Below, one piece after another: positions 1 through 13,700 of a stretch of 64,000 nucleotides of DNA. This DNA is from Chromobacterium sp. IIBBL 290-4 (lineage in GTDB: Bacteria; Pseudomonadota; Gammaproteobacteria; Burkholderiales; Chromobacteriaceae): the NCBI RefSeq assembly GCF_024207115.1, contig NZ_CP100128.1, forward strand, positions 1,860,001-1,924,000. Reading direction: 5' to 3'. Position 1 is the first letter of the stretch. Each line of letters opens with the position of its first letter. A model generated the notes under the pieces. That model saw only the letters and a program-made list of their open reading frames with translations, ran no database searches and had not been told where the DNA came from. The translations under genes and the position numbers were made by a program.

Positions 1-2
1 AA

Positions 3-1427
3 TTCATGGCCAGCCTCAAGATCGCGCTGTTCGCCATCGACGAGGCGCATTGCGTCAGCCATTGGGGCCACGATTTCCGGCCGGAATACCAGCAGCTGGG
101 CATGTTGGCCGAGCAGTTCCCGCAAGTGCCGCGCATCGCGCTGACCGCCACCGCCGACGAGCAGACCCGTCTCGACATCATTCATTATCTGAAGCTGGCG
201 GACGCCGAAGTGTTTCTGTCCAGCTTCGACCGGCCCAATCTCTTCTATCAGGTGGTGGAGAAGCACAACGCCAAGAAACAGCTGCTGGACTTCATCCGCC
301 AGGAACACCAGGGCGCCACCGGCATCGTCTATTGCCTGTCGCGCAAGCGGGTGGAGGACACCGCCCAGTGGCTGCGCGACAACGGCATCGAAGCGCTGGC
401 CTATCATGCCGGCATGAGCCACGCCGAGCGTGAGGCCAATCAGCGCTTGTTCCTGCGCGAGGACGGCATCGTGATGGTGGCCACCGTCGCCTTCGGCATG
501 GGCATCGATAAACCCGACGTGCGCTTCGTCGCGCACATCGACATGCCCAAGAGCCCGGAGAACTTCTATCAGGAATCCGGCCGCGCCGGCCGGGACGGCC
601 TGCCGTCCGCCAGCTGGCTGTGTTATGGCCTGAACGACGTGGTGCAATTGCGGCAGATGATAGAGGGCAGCGAGATGGCCGAGCTGCAGAAACAGGTGGA
701 GTTGAGCAAGCTCGACGCCATGCTGGCCTTCTGCGAAACCGCAGGCTGCCGCCGCCAACATATCCTGGCCCACTTCAGCGAGGCGAGCCAAGCCTGCGGC
801 CATTGCGACAACTGCCTGCATCCGCCCATCACTTACGACGCCACCGAATCGGTGCGCAAACTATTGTCCTGCATCTATAGAGTGGGCCAGCGCTTTCCCA
901 CCGGCCATGTCATCGATGTGTTGCTGGGCCGGCAGAACGCCAGCGTCAGCCATCACGGCCACGACCAGCTCAGCACCTACGGCATAGGCAAGGACATGAA
1001 CCAGCGTTGGTGGCGCTCCATCGTCCGCCAACTGGTGGCGCGCCAACTGGTGCAGGTGGACATCGCCCGCGGCCAGTCGCTGGTGTTGACCGATGCCTGT
1101 CGCCCCTTGCTCAAGGGCGAAGAGAAAATCTATCTGCGGCCGCTGGCGGATGAAAAGAAATCGCGCGGCAGCGCCGCAACCGACCGTTGGCTGCGCACCG
1201 AACGCGAGGAGCGCCTGTGGCAAGCCTTGCGCCGCTGGCGCCGCCAGGTGGCCGACGAGCACAATGTGCCGGCCTACGCGGTGTTTTCCGATCGCACGCT
1301 GCGCGACCTGGTGGAAAAACGGCCTGACAGTCCGGCCGGCCTGCAGCGCATCTACGGCCTGGGCGAATTGAAATTGGCGCGCTATGGCGAGGCGCTGTTG
1401 ACCTGCCTGAGAGAGGCGCAGGAATAG
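3..1427 (+). CDS. recQ: ATP-dependent DNA helicase RecQ (5' end outside window)
   Basis: This is the C-terminal part of a RecQ-family 3'-5' DNA helicase, which unwinds recombination intermediates and stalled forks. The frame is open to the left edge, so the true start and the Walker A region (roughly the first 130 residues of an E. coli-like RecQ) lie outside the window. The Met at base 6 is internal. Visible parts, in order, are the DEAH box (motif II, bases 39-50), a TATAD motif, motif VI with QESGRAGRDG near bases 570-600, a zinc-binding region with Cys spaced as C-x4-C and later CGHCDNC, the winged-helix RQC region, and a C-terminal HRDC domain. It ends 77 bases before argJ, probably as a separate transcription unit. 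Identification is secure. Confidence 0.96.
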   Translation, partial: FMASLKIALFAIDEAHCVSHWGHDFRPEYQQLGMLAEQFPQVPRIALTATADEQTRLDIIHYLKLADAEVFLSSFDRPNLFYQVVEKHNAKKQLLDFIRQEHQGATGIVYCLSRKRVEDTAQWLRDNGIEALAYHAGMSHAEREANQRLFLREDGIVMVATVAFGMGIDKPDVRFVAHIDMPKSPENFYQESGRAGRDGLPSASWLCYGLNDVVQLRQMIEGSEMAELQKQVELSKLDAMLAFCETAGCRRQHILAHFSEASQACGHCDNCLHPPITYDATESVRKLLSCIYRVGQRFPTGHVIDVLLGRQNASVSHHGHDQLSTYGIGKDMNQRWWRSIVRQLVARQLVQVDIARGQSLVLTDACRPLLKGEEKIYLRPLADEKKSRGSAATDRWLRTEREERLWQALRRWRRQVADEHNVPAYAVFSDRTLRDLVEKRPDSPAGLQRIYGLGELKLARYGEALLTCLREAQE

Positions 1428-1443
1428 GGCAAATGATTTGCCC
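1427..1443. promoter_or_regulatory. 17-bp palindrome between recQ and argJ
   Basis: GGGCAAAT-g-ATTTGCCC is a perfect 8-bp inverted repeat with a 1-base centre, starting at the last base of the recQ stop codon. No T-tract follows, so it does not look like an intrinsic terminator. It lies about 60 bases upstream of argJ and could be an operator. It does not resemble the E. coli ARG box. Function is inferred only from position. Confidence 0.3.
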
Positions 1444-1504
1444 AGCCATGAGTGGCGAAATTCTTATACAATCCGTCGCATATCTGTAAATGCTGGAGAA
1501 TTTC

Positions 1505-2722
1505 ATGGCTGTGAATCTGAATCCGCCCCAGGCTAAGTTATTGCCGGCCATCGCCGGCGTCGAATTATTGGTCGGCTCCGCCGGCATCAAAACGCCGGGC
1601 CGCAAAGATGTGCTGGTGATCAAGCTGGATAAAGGCAATACCGTCGCCGGCGTCTTCACTCGCAACCGCTTTTGCGCGGCGCCGGTGCGCTTGTGCCAGC
1701 AGCATCTCTCCGCCGGCGTGCAGATTCGAGCTTTGGTGGTGAATACCGGCAATGCCAATGCGGGCACCGGCGTGGATGGACATCATCGCGCCTTGTCCGT
1801 TTGCCAGGCGGTGGCTGATCAGAACCAGCTGCAAGTAGAGCAGGTGCTGCCGTTTTCCACTGGCGTGATCCTGGAGCCGCTGCCGGCGGACAAGATCATT
1901 TCAGCATTGCCGGCCTTGCAGCAGGCCGATTGGGCTGAGGCCGCTCAGGCCATCATGACTACCGATACCCTCGCCAAGGCCGCCAGCCGGACGATAGCCA
2001 TAGACGGCAAGCCGGTGGCCATCACCGGCATCGCCAAGGGTTCGGGCATGATCCACCCCAATATGGCTACCATGCTGGGCTACGTCGCCACCGACGCGGC
2101 GGTGACCCGGCCGCTGCTGAACCAGTTGGTCAAGGAAGTGGCCGACCAGTCCTTCAACAGCATCACCGTGGATGGCGACACCTCCACCAATGACAGTTTC
2201 ATGCTGATCTCCACCGGCAAGAGCGAAGCGGCGCTGATCGACTCGGCCGAGTCGCCGGCGTATCAGCAACTGAAGCAGGCGCTGCTGGAGGTGGCGATCG
2301 AACTGGCGCAGGCCATCGTCCGCGACGGCGAAGGCGCCACCAAGTTCATCACCGTGGAAGTGAACGGCGGCCGTTCGGTGGCCGAGTGCAAAGACGTGGC
2401 CTATGCCATCGCCCGCTCGCCCTTGGTGAAGACCGCCTTCTTCGCCTCGGATCCGAATCTGGGCCGTTTGTTGGCTGCGATCGGTTACGCTGGCGTGGCC
2501 GATCTGGATGTCGATCGCCTTTCTCTATATCTGGATGATGTGCTGGTGGCCTGCGATGGCGGCCGGAATCCTGCTTATAGAGAGGAGCAAGGCCAGGCGG
2601 TGATGAACCAGAGCGAGATCACCGTTCGGGTGGAGCTGGGTCGCGGCGCCGCTTGCGCCAAGGTTTGGACCTGCGACTTCTCTTATGAGTATGTGCGCAT
2701 CAACGCCGACTACCGCAGCTAG
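1505..2722 (+). CDS. argJ: Bifunctional ornithine acetyltransferase / N-acetylglutamate synthase ArgJ
   Basis: ArgJ transfers the acetyl group from N-acetylornithine to glutamate, recycling it in arginine biosynthesis. Bifunctional members also use acetyl-CoA to make N-acetylglutamate. The family is an Ntn-type autoprotease that splits into alpha and beta chains before a conserved Thr. Here the PNMATML motif places that Thr at about residue 189, preceded by KGSGMI. The length (405 aa) is normal. An upstream in-frame ATG at 1490 exists, but the ATG at 1505 is preferred because GGAG lies at a proper distance (about 1494-1497) and homologues begin MAVNL. A strong terminator follows directly, so the gene is probably monocistronic. 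Confidence 0.96.
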   Translation: MAVNLNPPQAKLLPAIAGVELLVGSAGIKTPGRKDVLVIKLDKGNTVAGVFTRNRFCAAPVRLCQQHLSAGVQIRALVVNTGNANAGTGVDGHHRALSVCQAVADQNQLQVEQVLPFSTGVILEPLPADKIISALPALQQADWAEAAQAIMTTDTLAKAASRTIAIDGKPVAITGIAKGSGMIHPNMATMLGYVATDAAVTRPLLNQLVKEVADQSFNSITVDGDTSTNDSFMLISTGKSEAALIDSAESPAYQQLKQALLEVAIELAQAIVRDGEGATKFITVEVNGGRSVAECKDVAYAIARSPLVKTAFFASDPNLGRLLAAIGYAGVADLDVDRLSLYLDDVLVACDGGRNPAYREEQGQAVMNQSEITVRVELGRGAACAKVWTCDFSYEYVRINADYRS

Positions 2723-2760
2723 GCAGTTCAGCAATAAGTGGTAGATCAGATCAAATCTGA

Positions 2761-2789
2761 AAAAAGCCCCAAATTTTGGGGCTTTTTTG
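2761..2789. terminator. Intrinsic terminator after argJ
   Basis: AAAAAAGCCCC-AAATTTT-GGGGCTTTTTT forms a GC stem flanked by A and T tracts. It could work in both directions and insulates argJ from the rrn operon. Confidence 0.85.
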
Positions 2790-2937
2790 CATTTATGCCT
2801 GCTTGCGATAAGCAGCGGTGTGGCTTGTTTGGCGGGGTTTGGATGTGTGTATGGGAAAATCCATATTCATATCTTGTTTGTTTTCATGGCTTTGTCGATT
2901 GATCTGTAAAAATATCAGTCTTTTCTCAAAAAACCTG

Positions 2938-2966
2938 TTGACCGAGGCAGGGGGCGCGGGTATAGT
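2938..2966 (+). promoter_or_regulatory. rrn operon promoter
   Basis: TTGACC (2938-2943) and TATAGT (2961-2966) are separated by exactly 17 bases. The stretch just upstream (about 2905-2936) is A/T-rich, like an UP element. The start would fall about 200 bases before mature 16S, the usual rrn leader length. The rest of the 2790-2937 gap shows no gene. Confidence 0.75.
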
Positions 2967-3043
2967 TCGTCTCCTCAGCTGACGCAGCGAACGAAACAGC
3001 GGAAACGAAACGGTTTCCGAGGTGACGAAAACTGCACCGGCAC

Positions 3044-3055
3044 TGCTCTTTAACA
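3044..3055 (+). promoter_or_regulatory. boxA antitermination site in rrn leader
   Basis: TGCTCTTTAACA matches the boxA core bound by NusB/NusE (S10), in the expected place between promoter and 16S. It supports Rho-resistant transcription of the rRNA operon. Confidence 0.8.
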
Positions 3056-3060
3056 GAACG

Positions 3061-3086
3061 AATAACCGATAGGTGTAAGTGCTTGG
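3061..3086 (+). other. 16S precursor processing stem, left arm
   Basis: Bases 3061-3086 are complementary, with small interruptions, to 4725-4751 downstream of 16S (for example ATAACCGATAGG against CCTATCGGTTAT, and CTTGG against CCAAG). This is the long stem that brackets 16S in the primary transcript and is cut by RNase III. Confidence 0.8.
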
Positions 3087-3172
3087 TGAAAGCCAAATAC
3101 TTGCACTGCAAGAGACAAGAGATACTTGTTTATTTCTTTGAACTTGCGTGCCAGAAAATTTGCTATGAGATT

Positions 3173-4711
<1,539 letters not shown>

Positions 4712-4800
4712 GAGAAGGCGATTGCCAAGTACTTACAGCCTATCGGTTATTTGTGTTAAGGGCATTGAGGTTGTGGAGTCCACGATCTCTAAAGTCAACT

Positions 4801-4877
4801 GGGTTTGTAGCTCAGCTGGTTAGAGCACTGTGTTGATAACGCAGGGGTCGTAGGTTCGAGTCCTACCAGACCCACCA
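4801..4877 (+). tRNA. ileT: tRNA-Ile (GAT)
   Basis: A 77-base cloverleaf. Acceptor GGGTTTG pairs with CAGACCC, the anticodon loop TTGATAA carries GAT, the T-arm has GGTTCGAGTCC, and CCA is encoded. It sits in the 16S-23S spacer, its classic location. Confidence 0.97.
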
Positions 4878-4889
4878 TTTGACCTGTTT

Positions 4890-4965
4890 GGGGGATTAGC
4901 TCAGTTGGGAGAGCACCTGCTTTGCAAGCAGGGGGTCGTCGGTTCGATCCCGTCATCCTCCACCA
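4890..4965 (+). tRNA. alaT: tRNA-Ala (TGC)
   Basis: A 76-base cloverleaf. Acceptor GGGGGAT pairs with ATCCTCC (one G-U), the anticodon loop TTTGCAA carries TGC, the T-arm has GGTTCGATCCC, and CCA is encoded. It is the second spacer tRNA of the rrn operon, 12 bases after tRNA-Ile. Confidence 0.97.
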
Positions 4966-5027
4966 CTCCAGTGCAAACATAATCACTCTTGAGAGAGTGT
5001 GATTTTGTTTGCGTTGAAAATACGCCC

Positions 5028-5039
5028 GATCTTTAACAA
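5028..5039 (+). promoter_or_regulatory. boxA-like site in the 16S-23S spacer
   Basis: GATCTTTAACAA repeats the leader boxA core (CTTTAACA) upstream of 23S, where E. coli rrn operons carry a second boxA. The rest of the spacer (4966-5214) shows no gene. Confidence 0.65.
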
Positions 5040-5214
5040 ACTGAAGAAGCCGAATATATATAGACGGCGAGATGAAAACATGGAGTTAACTCTTCATGTC
5101 GACAGATCGTCATCTTGGGTATTTGATTGTATCTAAGGCTGCGTCGCCATATCAAAAGGGGCGGTGCAGTCGTCGCACAAACACTCTCTATTGTCGCAGT
5201 AATTTAGGTTACTG

Positions 5215-5223
5215 AAATGATAG

Positions 5224-5231
<8 letters not shown>
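5215..5231 (+). other. 23S precursor processing stem, left arm
   Basis: Bases 5215-5231 pair over 17 positions (one G-U) with 8106-8122, closing a stem that brackets 23S rRNA. This is the expected RNase III substrate. Confidence 0.8.
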
Positions 5232-8115
<2,884 letters not shown>

Positions 8116-8259
8116 ATCATTTGAGTGGCTTAGCGTACGGATCTTGGATTCGTATGATACTGAGCGACGAGATAGAGTGTGTGCGACACAATTAAATACC
8201 GAATATTCAGAATCAGAGAGCTTCTCTGGTTCAGGCTTCTTTAAGTTTGTACAAGTTTA

Positions 8260-8377
8260 TGTCTGGTGGCCTTAGCGAGATGGTCCCACGCCTTCCCATC
8301 CCGAACAGGACCGTGAAACATCTTAGCGCCGATGATAGTGTGGCCTTGGCCATGTGAAAGTAGGACACCGCCAGACG
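8260..8377 (+). rRNA. rrf: 5S ribosomal RNA
   Basis: The 5' GTCTGGTGGCC pairs with the 3' CCAGAC to close helix I. Conserved internal parts are CCCATCCCGAAC and GCGCCGATGATAGTGTGG. The length is about 118 bases. It lies about 145 bases after 23S, and a terminator follows within 15 bases. Confidence 0.96.
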
Positions 8378-8388
8378 CCCCATACCAC

Positions 8389-8414
8389 AAGCCCAGCTCT
8401 TCGAGCTGGGCTTT
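8389..8414 (+). terminator. rrn operon terminator
   Basis: AAGCCCAGCTC-TTC-GAGCTGGGCTTT is a perfect 11-bp stem with a tight loop and a short T-run. It ends the rrn operon just after 5S. Confidence 0.85.
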
Positions 8415-8481
8415 GTGCATTGGCGCGCCGGAAACGCGATGCCTGCCATGCCATTCTCGACGCACCCGACACTTCCAACAA

Positions 8482-8509
8482 AAAGCCCCGCTGATTCCAG
8501 CGGGCCTTT
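8482..8509. terminator. Second hairpin, probable back-up terminator
   Basis: CCCGCTG (8487-8493) pairs with CAGCGGG (8498-8504), with an A-tract before and CTTTGG after. It lies between the rrn terminator and pilV and may be a back-up terminator. No gene is seen in 8415-8646. Confidence 0.5.
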
Positions 8510-8646
8510 GGCGTTTCTGGCGATCTGATCAATTCTCTTGGGCCGAGACGGCCATGCCGCTTATCTCCCGTGTAACGGCTTTTGTCGGCTGGGATTGTAT
8601 TTTGCCGGCATGGCCCCGCTATGGTTAAAAAAAGGGGTGGGGAGTC

Positions 8647-9138
8647 ATGACTAGCGGCATGCGATGCGACTGCGGCAAAGGGGAGAAGGGCTTCACCATG
8701 CTGGAGGCCTTGATCGCCCTTTTGGTCTTGGCGATGGGGGTGCTGGCGGCGGTGGCGGTGATTCTGAATGCCGAACGCGCCAGCAGTTCCAGCTATCTGA
8801 GGCAAATGGCCAACCAGTACGCTTACGATATGGTGGATCGAATGCGGGCGAACTCGGCTGAGGTCAGCGCAGGTGCTTATGACATGGCTTCCGGCGCCGC
8901 AGCCTCTACTTTTCAAAGCAACTGCGTCTCCACGGTGTGCACCGCCTCAGGGACTGCCGCATTCGATAAATACCAGTGGCTGACCGATTTGCAAAACAAT
9001 TTGCCAGGCGGCACCGGCAGCATCTACCAGCCAGCCAGCGGAACCTCGACAGAGCGGGTTGTGCAGGTGTGGTGGACGGATGGCACGCAGGCCAGCGGCT
9101 CAACGCAGCAGACGGAAATCGTCAGGACCATCATGTGA
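8647..9138 (+). CDS. pilV: Type IV pilus minor pilin PilV
   Basis: This is a minor pilin that primes assembly of the type IV pilus at the inner membrane. A class III leader ends in EKG, then FTMLEALIALLVLAMG forms the hydrophobic helix with Glu5; PilD-type peptidase should cut after Gly15. PilV-like features follow, including the tract SYLRQMANQYAYDMVDRMRAN. The ATG at 8647 has GGGGAG six bases upstream. It is the first gene of the minor-pilin operon, and its stop shares a base with the pilW start (TGATG). The length (163 aa) fits PilV. Confidence 0.9.
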   Translation: MTSGMRCDCGKGEKGFTMLEALIALLVLAMGVLAAVAVILNAERASSSSYLRQMANQYAYDMVDRMRANSAEVSAGAYDMASGAAASTFQSNCVSTVCTASGTAAFDKYQWLTDLQNNLPGGTGSIYQPASGTSTERVVQVWWTDGTQASGSTQQTEIVRTIM

Positions 9139-10205
9139 TGAAGCGACGCCCGCGCATGCAAGGCTTTTCCATGGTCGAGATGATGGTCGCCATCACGATA
9201 GGCCTGCTGCTGCTGGTGGCATTGGTGGGCACCATGGTGGCAGGGCGCAAGGATTACTCGACGAATGCCGGCCAGGGCGAGCTGCAGAATGCGGGCGCGA
9301 CGATTTCAAACCTGATTGCGCAAAGCGCGAGGGGAGCGGGTTTTTTCGCTTGCTCCGGATCCTCCACCTCCAATGAGCTGCTCACGGCGGGCAGTTTGCT
9401 GGGCAATTTCAGCAATCCGGTGATTGGTTATGGCGCGGTGGTCGCCTCGTCATCGCTGGCCTTGAGCAGTCTGAACGGCAGCAATGACGGCGCTTTGTCG
9501 GATTGGAGCCCCGCCTTGGATAGCAGCCTGCAGGGCTTGGTCGCCAAAGGCAGCGATGTCCTGGTTCTGAGCGGGCAGGCCAATGGCGCGGTTCCCGTGT
9601 GGGTGAGCGCTTATGCTTCGGCCGGGGCCACCAGTTTGCAGACGCAGTCTTCTTCGACGATCGCCGTGAATAATGTATTGGCGGTGTCCAATTGCGCCAA
9701 CTCCACCATAGTCCAAGTCAGCGGCGTCAATAGCGCCAGCGGCGTGGTGACGGTCAGTTTGGCTCAGGCCTTGGACAGCAATTATCCGGCCGGCTCAATG
9801 GCGGCCCCGTTGGCGCAGACCGCTTATTTTGTCGGTCAGGCTACCGGTAGCCAGAGCGCCTTGTATCAGGCTTATTACGATGGCACCACGACCAACTGGA
9901 AAACCACGCCGCTGGTGCCTGGAGTGGACACCATGCAAGTGTGGTACGGCATAGGCGGCGCGTCCGGCGCGGTGAATGAATATGTGCCGGCGGGGCAGGT
10001 GAGCAATTGGAGCCAGGTGTATGCGTTGCGGGTGGCGCTCTTGCTGGAAGGGCCGCTGGGTTCGGCCCCGGCTTCCCCAAACACGGGAAGCTGCGTCAAT
10101 CAGAGGCAATGGACGGTGCTGGGCAATACCGTAACCGTGCCTTGCGATACCAGGCTGCGCCATGTCTACACGATGACGGTTTCTCTCAGGAATGCGGGGC
10201 TATGA
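9138..10205 (+). CDS. pilW: Type IV pilus minor pilin PilW
   Basis: A 355-residue minor pilin. The leader MKRRPRMQG is followed by FSMVEMMVAITIGLLLLVAL, a classic prepilin helix with Glu5. The remainder is a large Ser/Gly/Ala-rich globular domain, as in PilW, which with PilV, PilX and PilE forms the priming complex that recruits PilY1. The frame is open further upstream, but the ATG at 9138 is chosen because the leader begins there and it overlaps the pilV stop by one base, indicating translational coupling. Four cysteines in the C-terminal half could form disulfides. Confidence 0.9.
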   Translation: MKRRPRMQGFSMVEMMVAITIGLLLLVALVGTMVAGRKDYSTNAGQGELQNAGATISNLIAQSARGAGFFACSGSSTSNELLTAGSLLGNFSNPVIGYGAVVASSSLALSSLNGSNDGALSDWSPALDSSLQGLVAKGSDVLVLSGQANGAVPVWVSAYASAGATSLQTQSSSTIAVNNVLAVSNCANSTIVQVSGVNSASGVVTVSLAQALDSNYPAGSMAAPLAQTAYFVGQATGSQSALYQAYYDGTTTNWKTTPLVPGVDTMQVWYGIGGASGAVNEYVPAGQVSNWSQVYALRVALLLEGPLGSAPASPNTGSCVNQRQWTVLGNTVTVPCDTRLRHVYTMTVSLRNAGL

Positions 10206-10756
10206 AATCGCGCCATGGAGTGTCAATCGCCAAACAACGGGGCGTGGTGCTGATCGTCGCGCTGATTTTCATGCTGGTGATCATGATTTTAGGTCTGGCG
10301 GGGAGCTCGCAGTCGCTGACCGAGCTGCATATGGCGGGCAATAATATGCAGTACGAGAGCAATCTGGAGCTGGCCGAAGGGACGCTGAAGCAGGCCTATT
10401 CGTCGATGATGCAGGGCGTATTCGCCAGCCAGACCTTCACCACGGCCGGCAGCAATGGGTATTACCAGTTCAACTCCAGCGCGCAGCCGATCTGGCAGCA
10501 GAATCTGAACACCGTCTCATTCTGGTCGGACACCACCAAGACCATAACCGGCTATGCCGGCACGCCGGTCAACACGAGCGTGACCAGCAGCTATGTGGTG
10601 GAAAGCATACCCATCGCTTGCAAACGCGGAACCAATTGCGGCAATCAGCAGAACTATGGGCAGCAAGGCGTGCACAACAGCTATCGGGTGACGGCGAGAG
10701 TCAGCGGCAGCAATGGCGCCAACCCGGTCGTGCTGCAGGCTATTTTCTCGCAGTGA
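10202..10756 (+). CDS. pilX: Type IV pilus assembly protein PilX
   Basis: A minor pilin of 184 residues with the typical PilX N-terminus RGVVLIVALIFMLVIMIL. PilX members often lack the Glu5 of other pilins, as seen here. Next comes SLTELHMAGNNMQYESNLELAEG, close to the family signature in which Glu and Asn follow the helix. The start ATG overlaps the pilW stop (ATGA), which decides the start over longer frames. In other bacteria PilX works with PilY1 in adhesion, surface sensing and pilus priming. Confidence 0.88.
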   Translation: MKSRHGVSIAKQRGVVLIVALIFMLVIMILGLAGSSQSLTELHMAGNNMQYESNLELAEGTLKQAYSSMMQGVFASQTFTTAGSNGYYQFNSSAQPIWQQNLNTVSFWSDTTKTITGYAGTPVNTSVTSSYVVESIPIACKRGTNCGNQQNYGQQGVHNSYRVTARVSGSNGANPVVLQAIFSQ

Positions 10757-10763
10757 GGCGGCG

Positions 10764-13700
10764 ATGATGAAATCAGGCGGGCGTGTGCTGCGATGGCTGG
10801 CGGGCTTTGGCCTGTTGGCGGGCTTATGCCTGAGCGGCTACTGGGTGCGGGGAAGCGGCTCCACGGCGACGCTGGCCATTTCCCAGGTGCCGTTGACCAT
10901 CACCACGCCGGCGCGGCCGCAAGTGGTGATCGCCGTGACCAACTCCGAGTCCATGGACGGCAGCACCATCACCTATTGCAACGGAACCGGCAACAGCAGC
11001 GCCAATTGCAGCAATGGTTTTTCGACGACCTATACCGGGCGCGGCGGCGCTTTGCTGACCGGCAGCGGCGCGGTGGCGGCCTTGTCTGGCTCGGCCTCGC
11101 CGGTCAATTACCCGGTGCCGGCGGGGTTCACGCCGCCGGTGAGCGGCGGGTCGGCGGGCAGCATGCAGCCTTATACCTCGACCTTGTCCAGCGGCAAGCT
11201 GGCGGATAATAGCCCATCGCGCTTGAATGTGGCCAAGGCGGGGATTCTGTCGATTCTGAATACGTATCTGGCCACCACGGATTTCGCCTTGCTGTCGTAT
11301 CAGATCAGCAGCACCTCGCTGAACACGACCTGGGTGTATTACATGTCGCCCTCAGGCGGTTTTGGCTTTACCAATACGCCAACCGCCACCTCCTCGACCG
11401 ACACTGTGTTGAACCCATGCTATGGCTATAGCTCCTCATCTTCGTCTACGGTGAAAAGCAACTGCGGCTCCATCGTCACGGCGCTGGGCGCCAGCAGCAG
11501 CACCGTGGGCGGCTCGCAGTATATGACGGTGCAGGCCACCAGCGACGACGCCAGCATCAACGATGTGCTGTACAGCTCGGGGCTCAACCCGGTGTTCATG
11601 ACCTACGGCACGGTCAGCCCCAGCAATCCTTATACCTATTTCTCCCTGAGCAGCTATAAAAGCGGCTCGATCACCGTGTCGTACAGCCAGCTTGCGCCCA
11701 GCAGTTATGGCGGCTGGGGCACTTCGCCGACCAATGCGGGTTACGTGCCGTATTCGCCGCAGGTGCTGTATGCGCAGCGCGGCTGGGGCTATGGCGGCAC
11801 GCAGTCCTATTCGTCTGCCTCCACCAATGTGGCGATGACCAATCTGGGCACTCCTTCCGCCAGTCAGTTGACGGCGGCCTACAATAGCTTCTCGCCTTAT
11901 CTGCAGCCGGAAACCAACTCCACCAGCACCAGCGAGATCAAGGCGGCGGCGGGGCAGTCGCCCATCTATGCCTTGATGAAAACGGCGCAAAACGCGTTCA
12001 CCAGCAGCTCGTCCAGCACCGGGTGCACGCCGCAGAAATACGTAGTGCTGATCACGGACGGCTTGCCGACGCAGGATAAAAGCGGCAATTACTGGCCGCC
12101 TGCCGGCAGCGCCGCGGCGACAGGGTATGGCGTGACGGCCAAATTCAATGCCGACGGCTCTTTGAATACCGGCGGCACCAACGACCAGGCCTTGCTCGAT
12201 GCCATCAGCCAGATCCAAACACTGGCCGGCAGCGGCATCAAAACCTATGTGATCGGCCTGGGCGCCGGCGTGGCGCCGGCGACCAACCCCACCGCCGCGC
12301 AAACGCTGACGGCGATGGCGGTGGCGGGCAATACCGGCAGTTATTATCCGGCCGTGAACGCGGCGGCCTTCAGCAGCGCGCTGAGTTCGATTCTGGTGCA
12401 GATCCAGAAAGGCTCTTACGATCAGGTGTCGGTCGCCTTGAACAGCACCACGCTCAATACCAATACCCAGGCCTTTGTCGCCAGCTTCAATCCCAGCGAT
12501 ACCCCCTACAGCGACTGGACCGGCAACCTGACGTCGTACTCGCTGAGCGCGGGCAGCAGCGGCATCAGCATAGGCACGGCTCCCAACTGGCAGGCCCAGA
12601 CCCAGATAGACGCTTTTTCCTCCAGCAGCGGCTGGCAGAACAGCCGGCTGATCGCCGCCTGGGATGGCGTCAACAAGAAGGGGGTGCCGTTCGAGTGGCC
12701 CAGCGGCAGCGCGGCGGGCATCAACAGCACCCAGCAGGGGCAATTGCAGCCTTCGGACACAAAGGGAAATCTGCGGCTCAACTACCTGCGCGGCGACAAA
12801 TCGCAAGAAGCGCAGAATGGCGGCGGGTTCCGCAATCGCAGCCATCTATTGGGAGACATCGTCAACAGCGCGCCGGTGTATGTCGGCAAGCCGGATGGGC
12901 CTTATCCGGACAGCAGCTATCAAACCTTCGTCAGCAACAATGCCAGCCGCACGCCCTTGATCTATGTCGGCGCCAACGACGGCATGCTGCATGCGCTCAA
13001 CGCCAGCAATGGCAATGAAGCCTTCGCTTTTGTGCCGAATGGCGTGTTCGGCAATCTCTATCAATTGACCGCCTCCTCGTACAACAACAACCATCAATAT
13101 TTTGTCGACGGCTCGCCCCAGGCCGGCGACGTGATGTTTTCGGACAATAGCTGGCATACGGTGGTGGTGGGCGGGCTGGGCGGCGGCGGGCAGTCGATTT
13201 ACGCCATGGACGTGACAACGCCCGCCAACCTCACTTCGGAAAGCGCCTTGGCCAGTGCGGTGTTGTGGGAGTTCACCGACAGCGGGCTGGGCGACACCTA
13301 TGGCCGTCCGACCATTGCGCGCGTCAATGCCAGCCCAGGCTTCGCGGTGTTTTTCGGCAACGGCTACGCCAGCAGCGTCAATCATTCCATTTTGTATGCG
13401 GTCAACCCGCAAACCGGCGCCGCTTTGGCCAAGATAGATCTCTGCAGTTCGGTGCCGGCCGCTTGCAGCAGCTCTTCCCCACAGGGCTTGTCTGAAGTCG
13501 TGGCGGTCAATAGCAGCGGGAACTCCGGTTCGGCGGTCGATATGGTTTACGCGGGCGATCTGCAGGGCAATGTCTGGGCCGTCAATGTCAGCAATGCTAA
13601 TCCCGCCAGCTGGACCGTGCGCCTGCTGTTTACCGCGACGGACAGCAGCGGCAACCATCAGGCCATTACCACGGCGCCGGCGACCACGCTCAATCCCAAC

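Noticed and set aside
1438..1470. Promoter guess for argJ (TTGCCC and TATACA)
   Set aside because: The spacing is 21 bases, too long for a sigma-70 promoter, so it was not listed.
4795..4986. Reverse-strand frame across the two spacer tRNAs, with a product often seen in databases
   Set aside because: It is the antisense translation of tRNA genes, a known source of false proteins.
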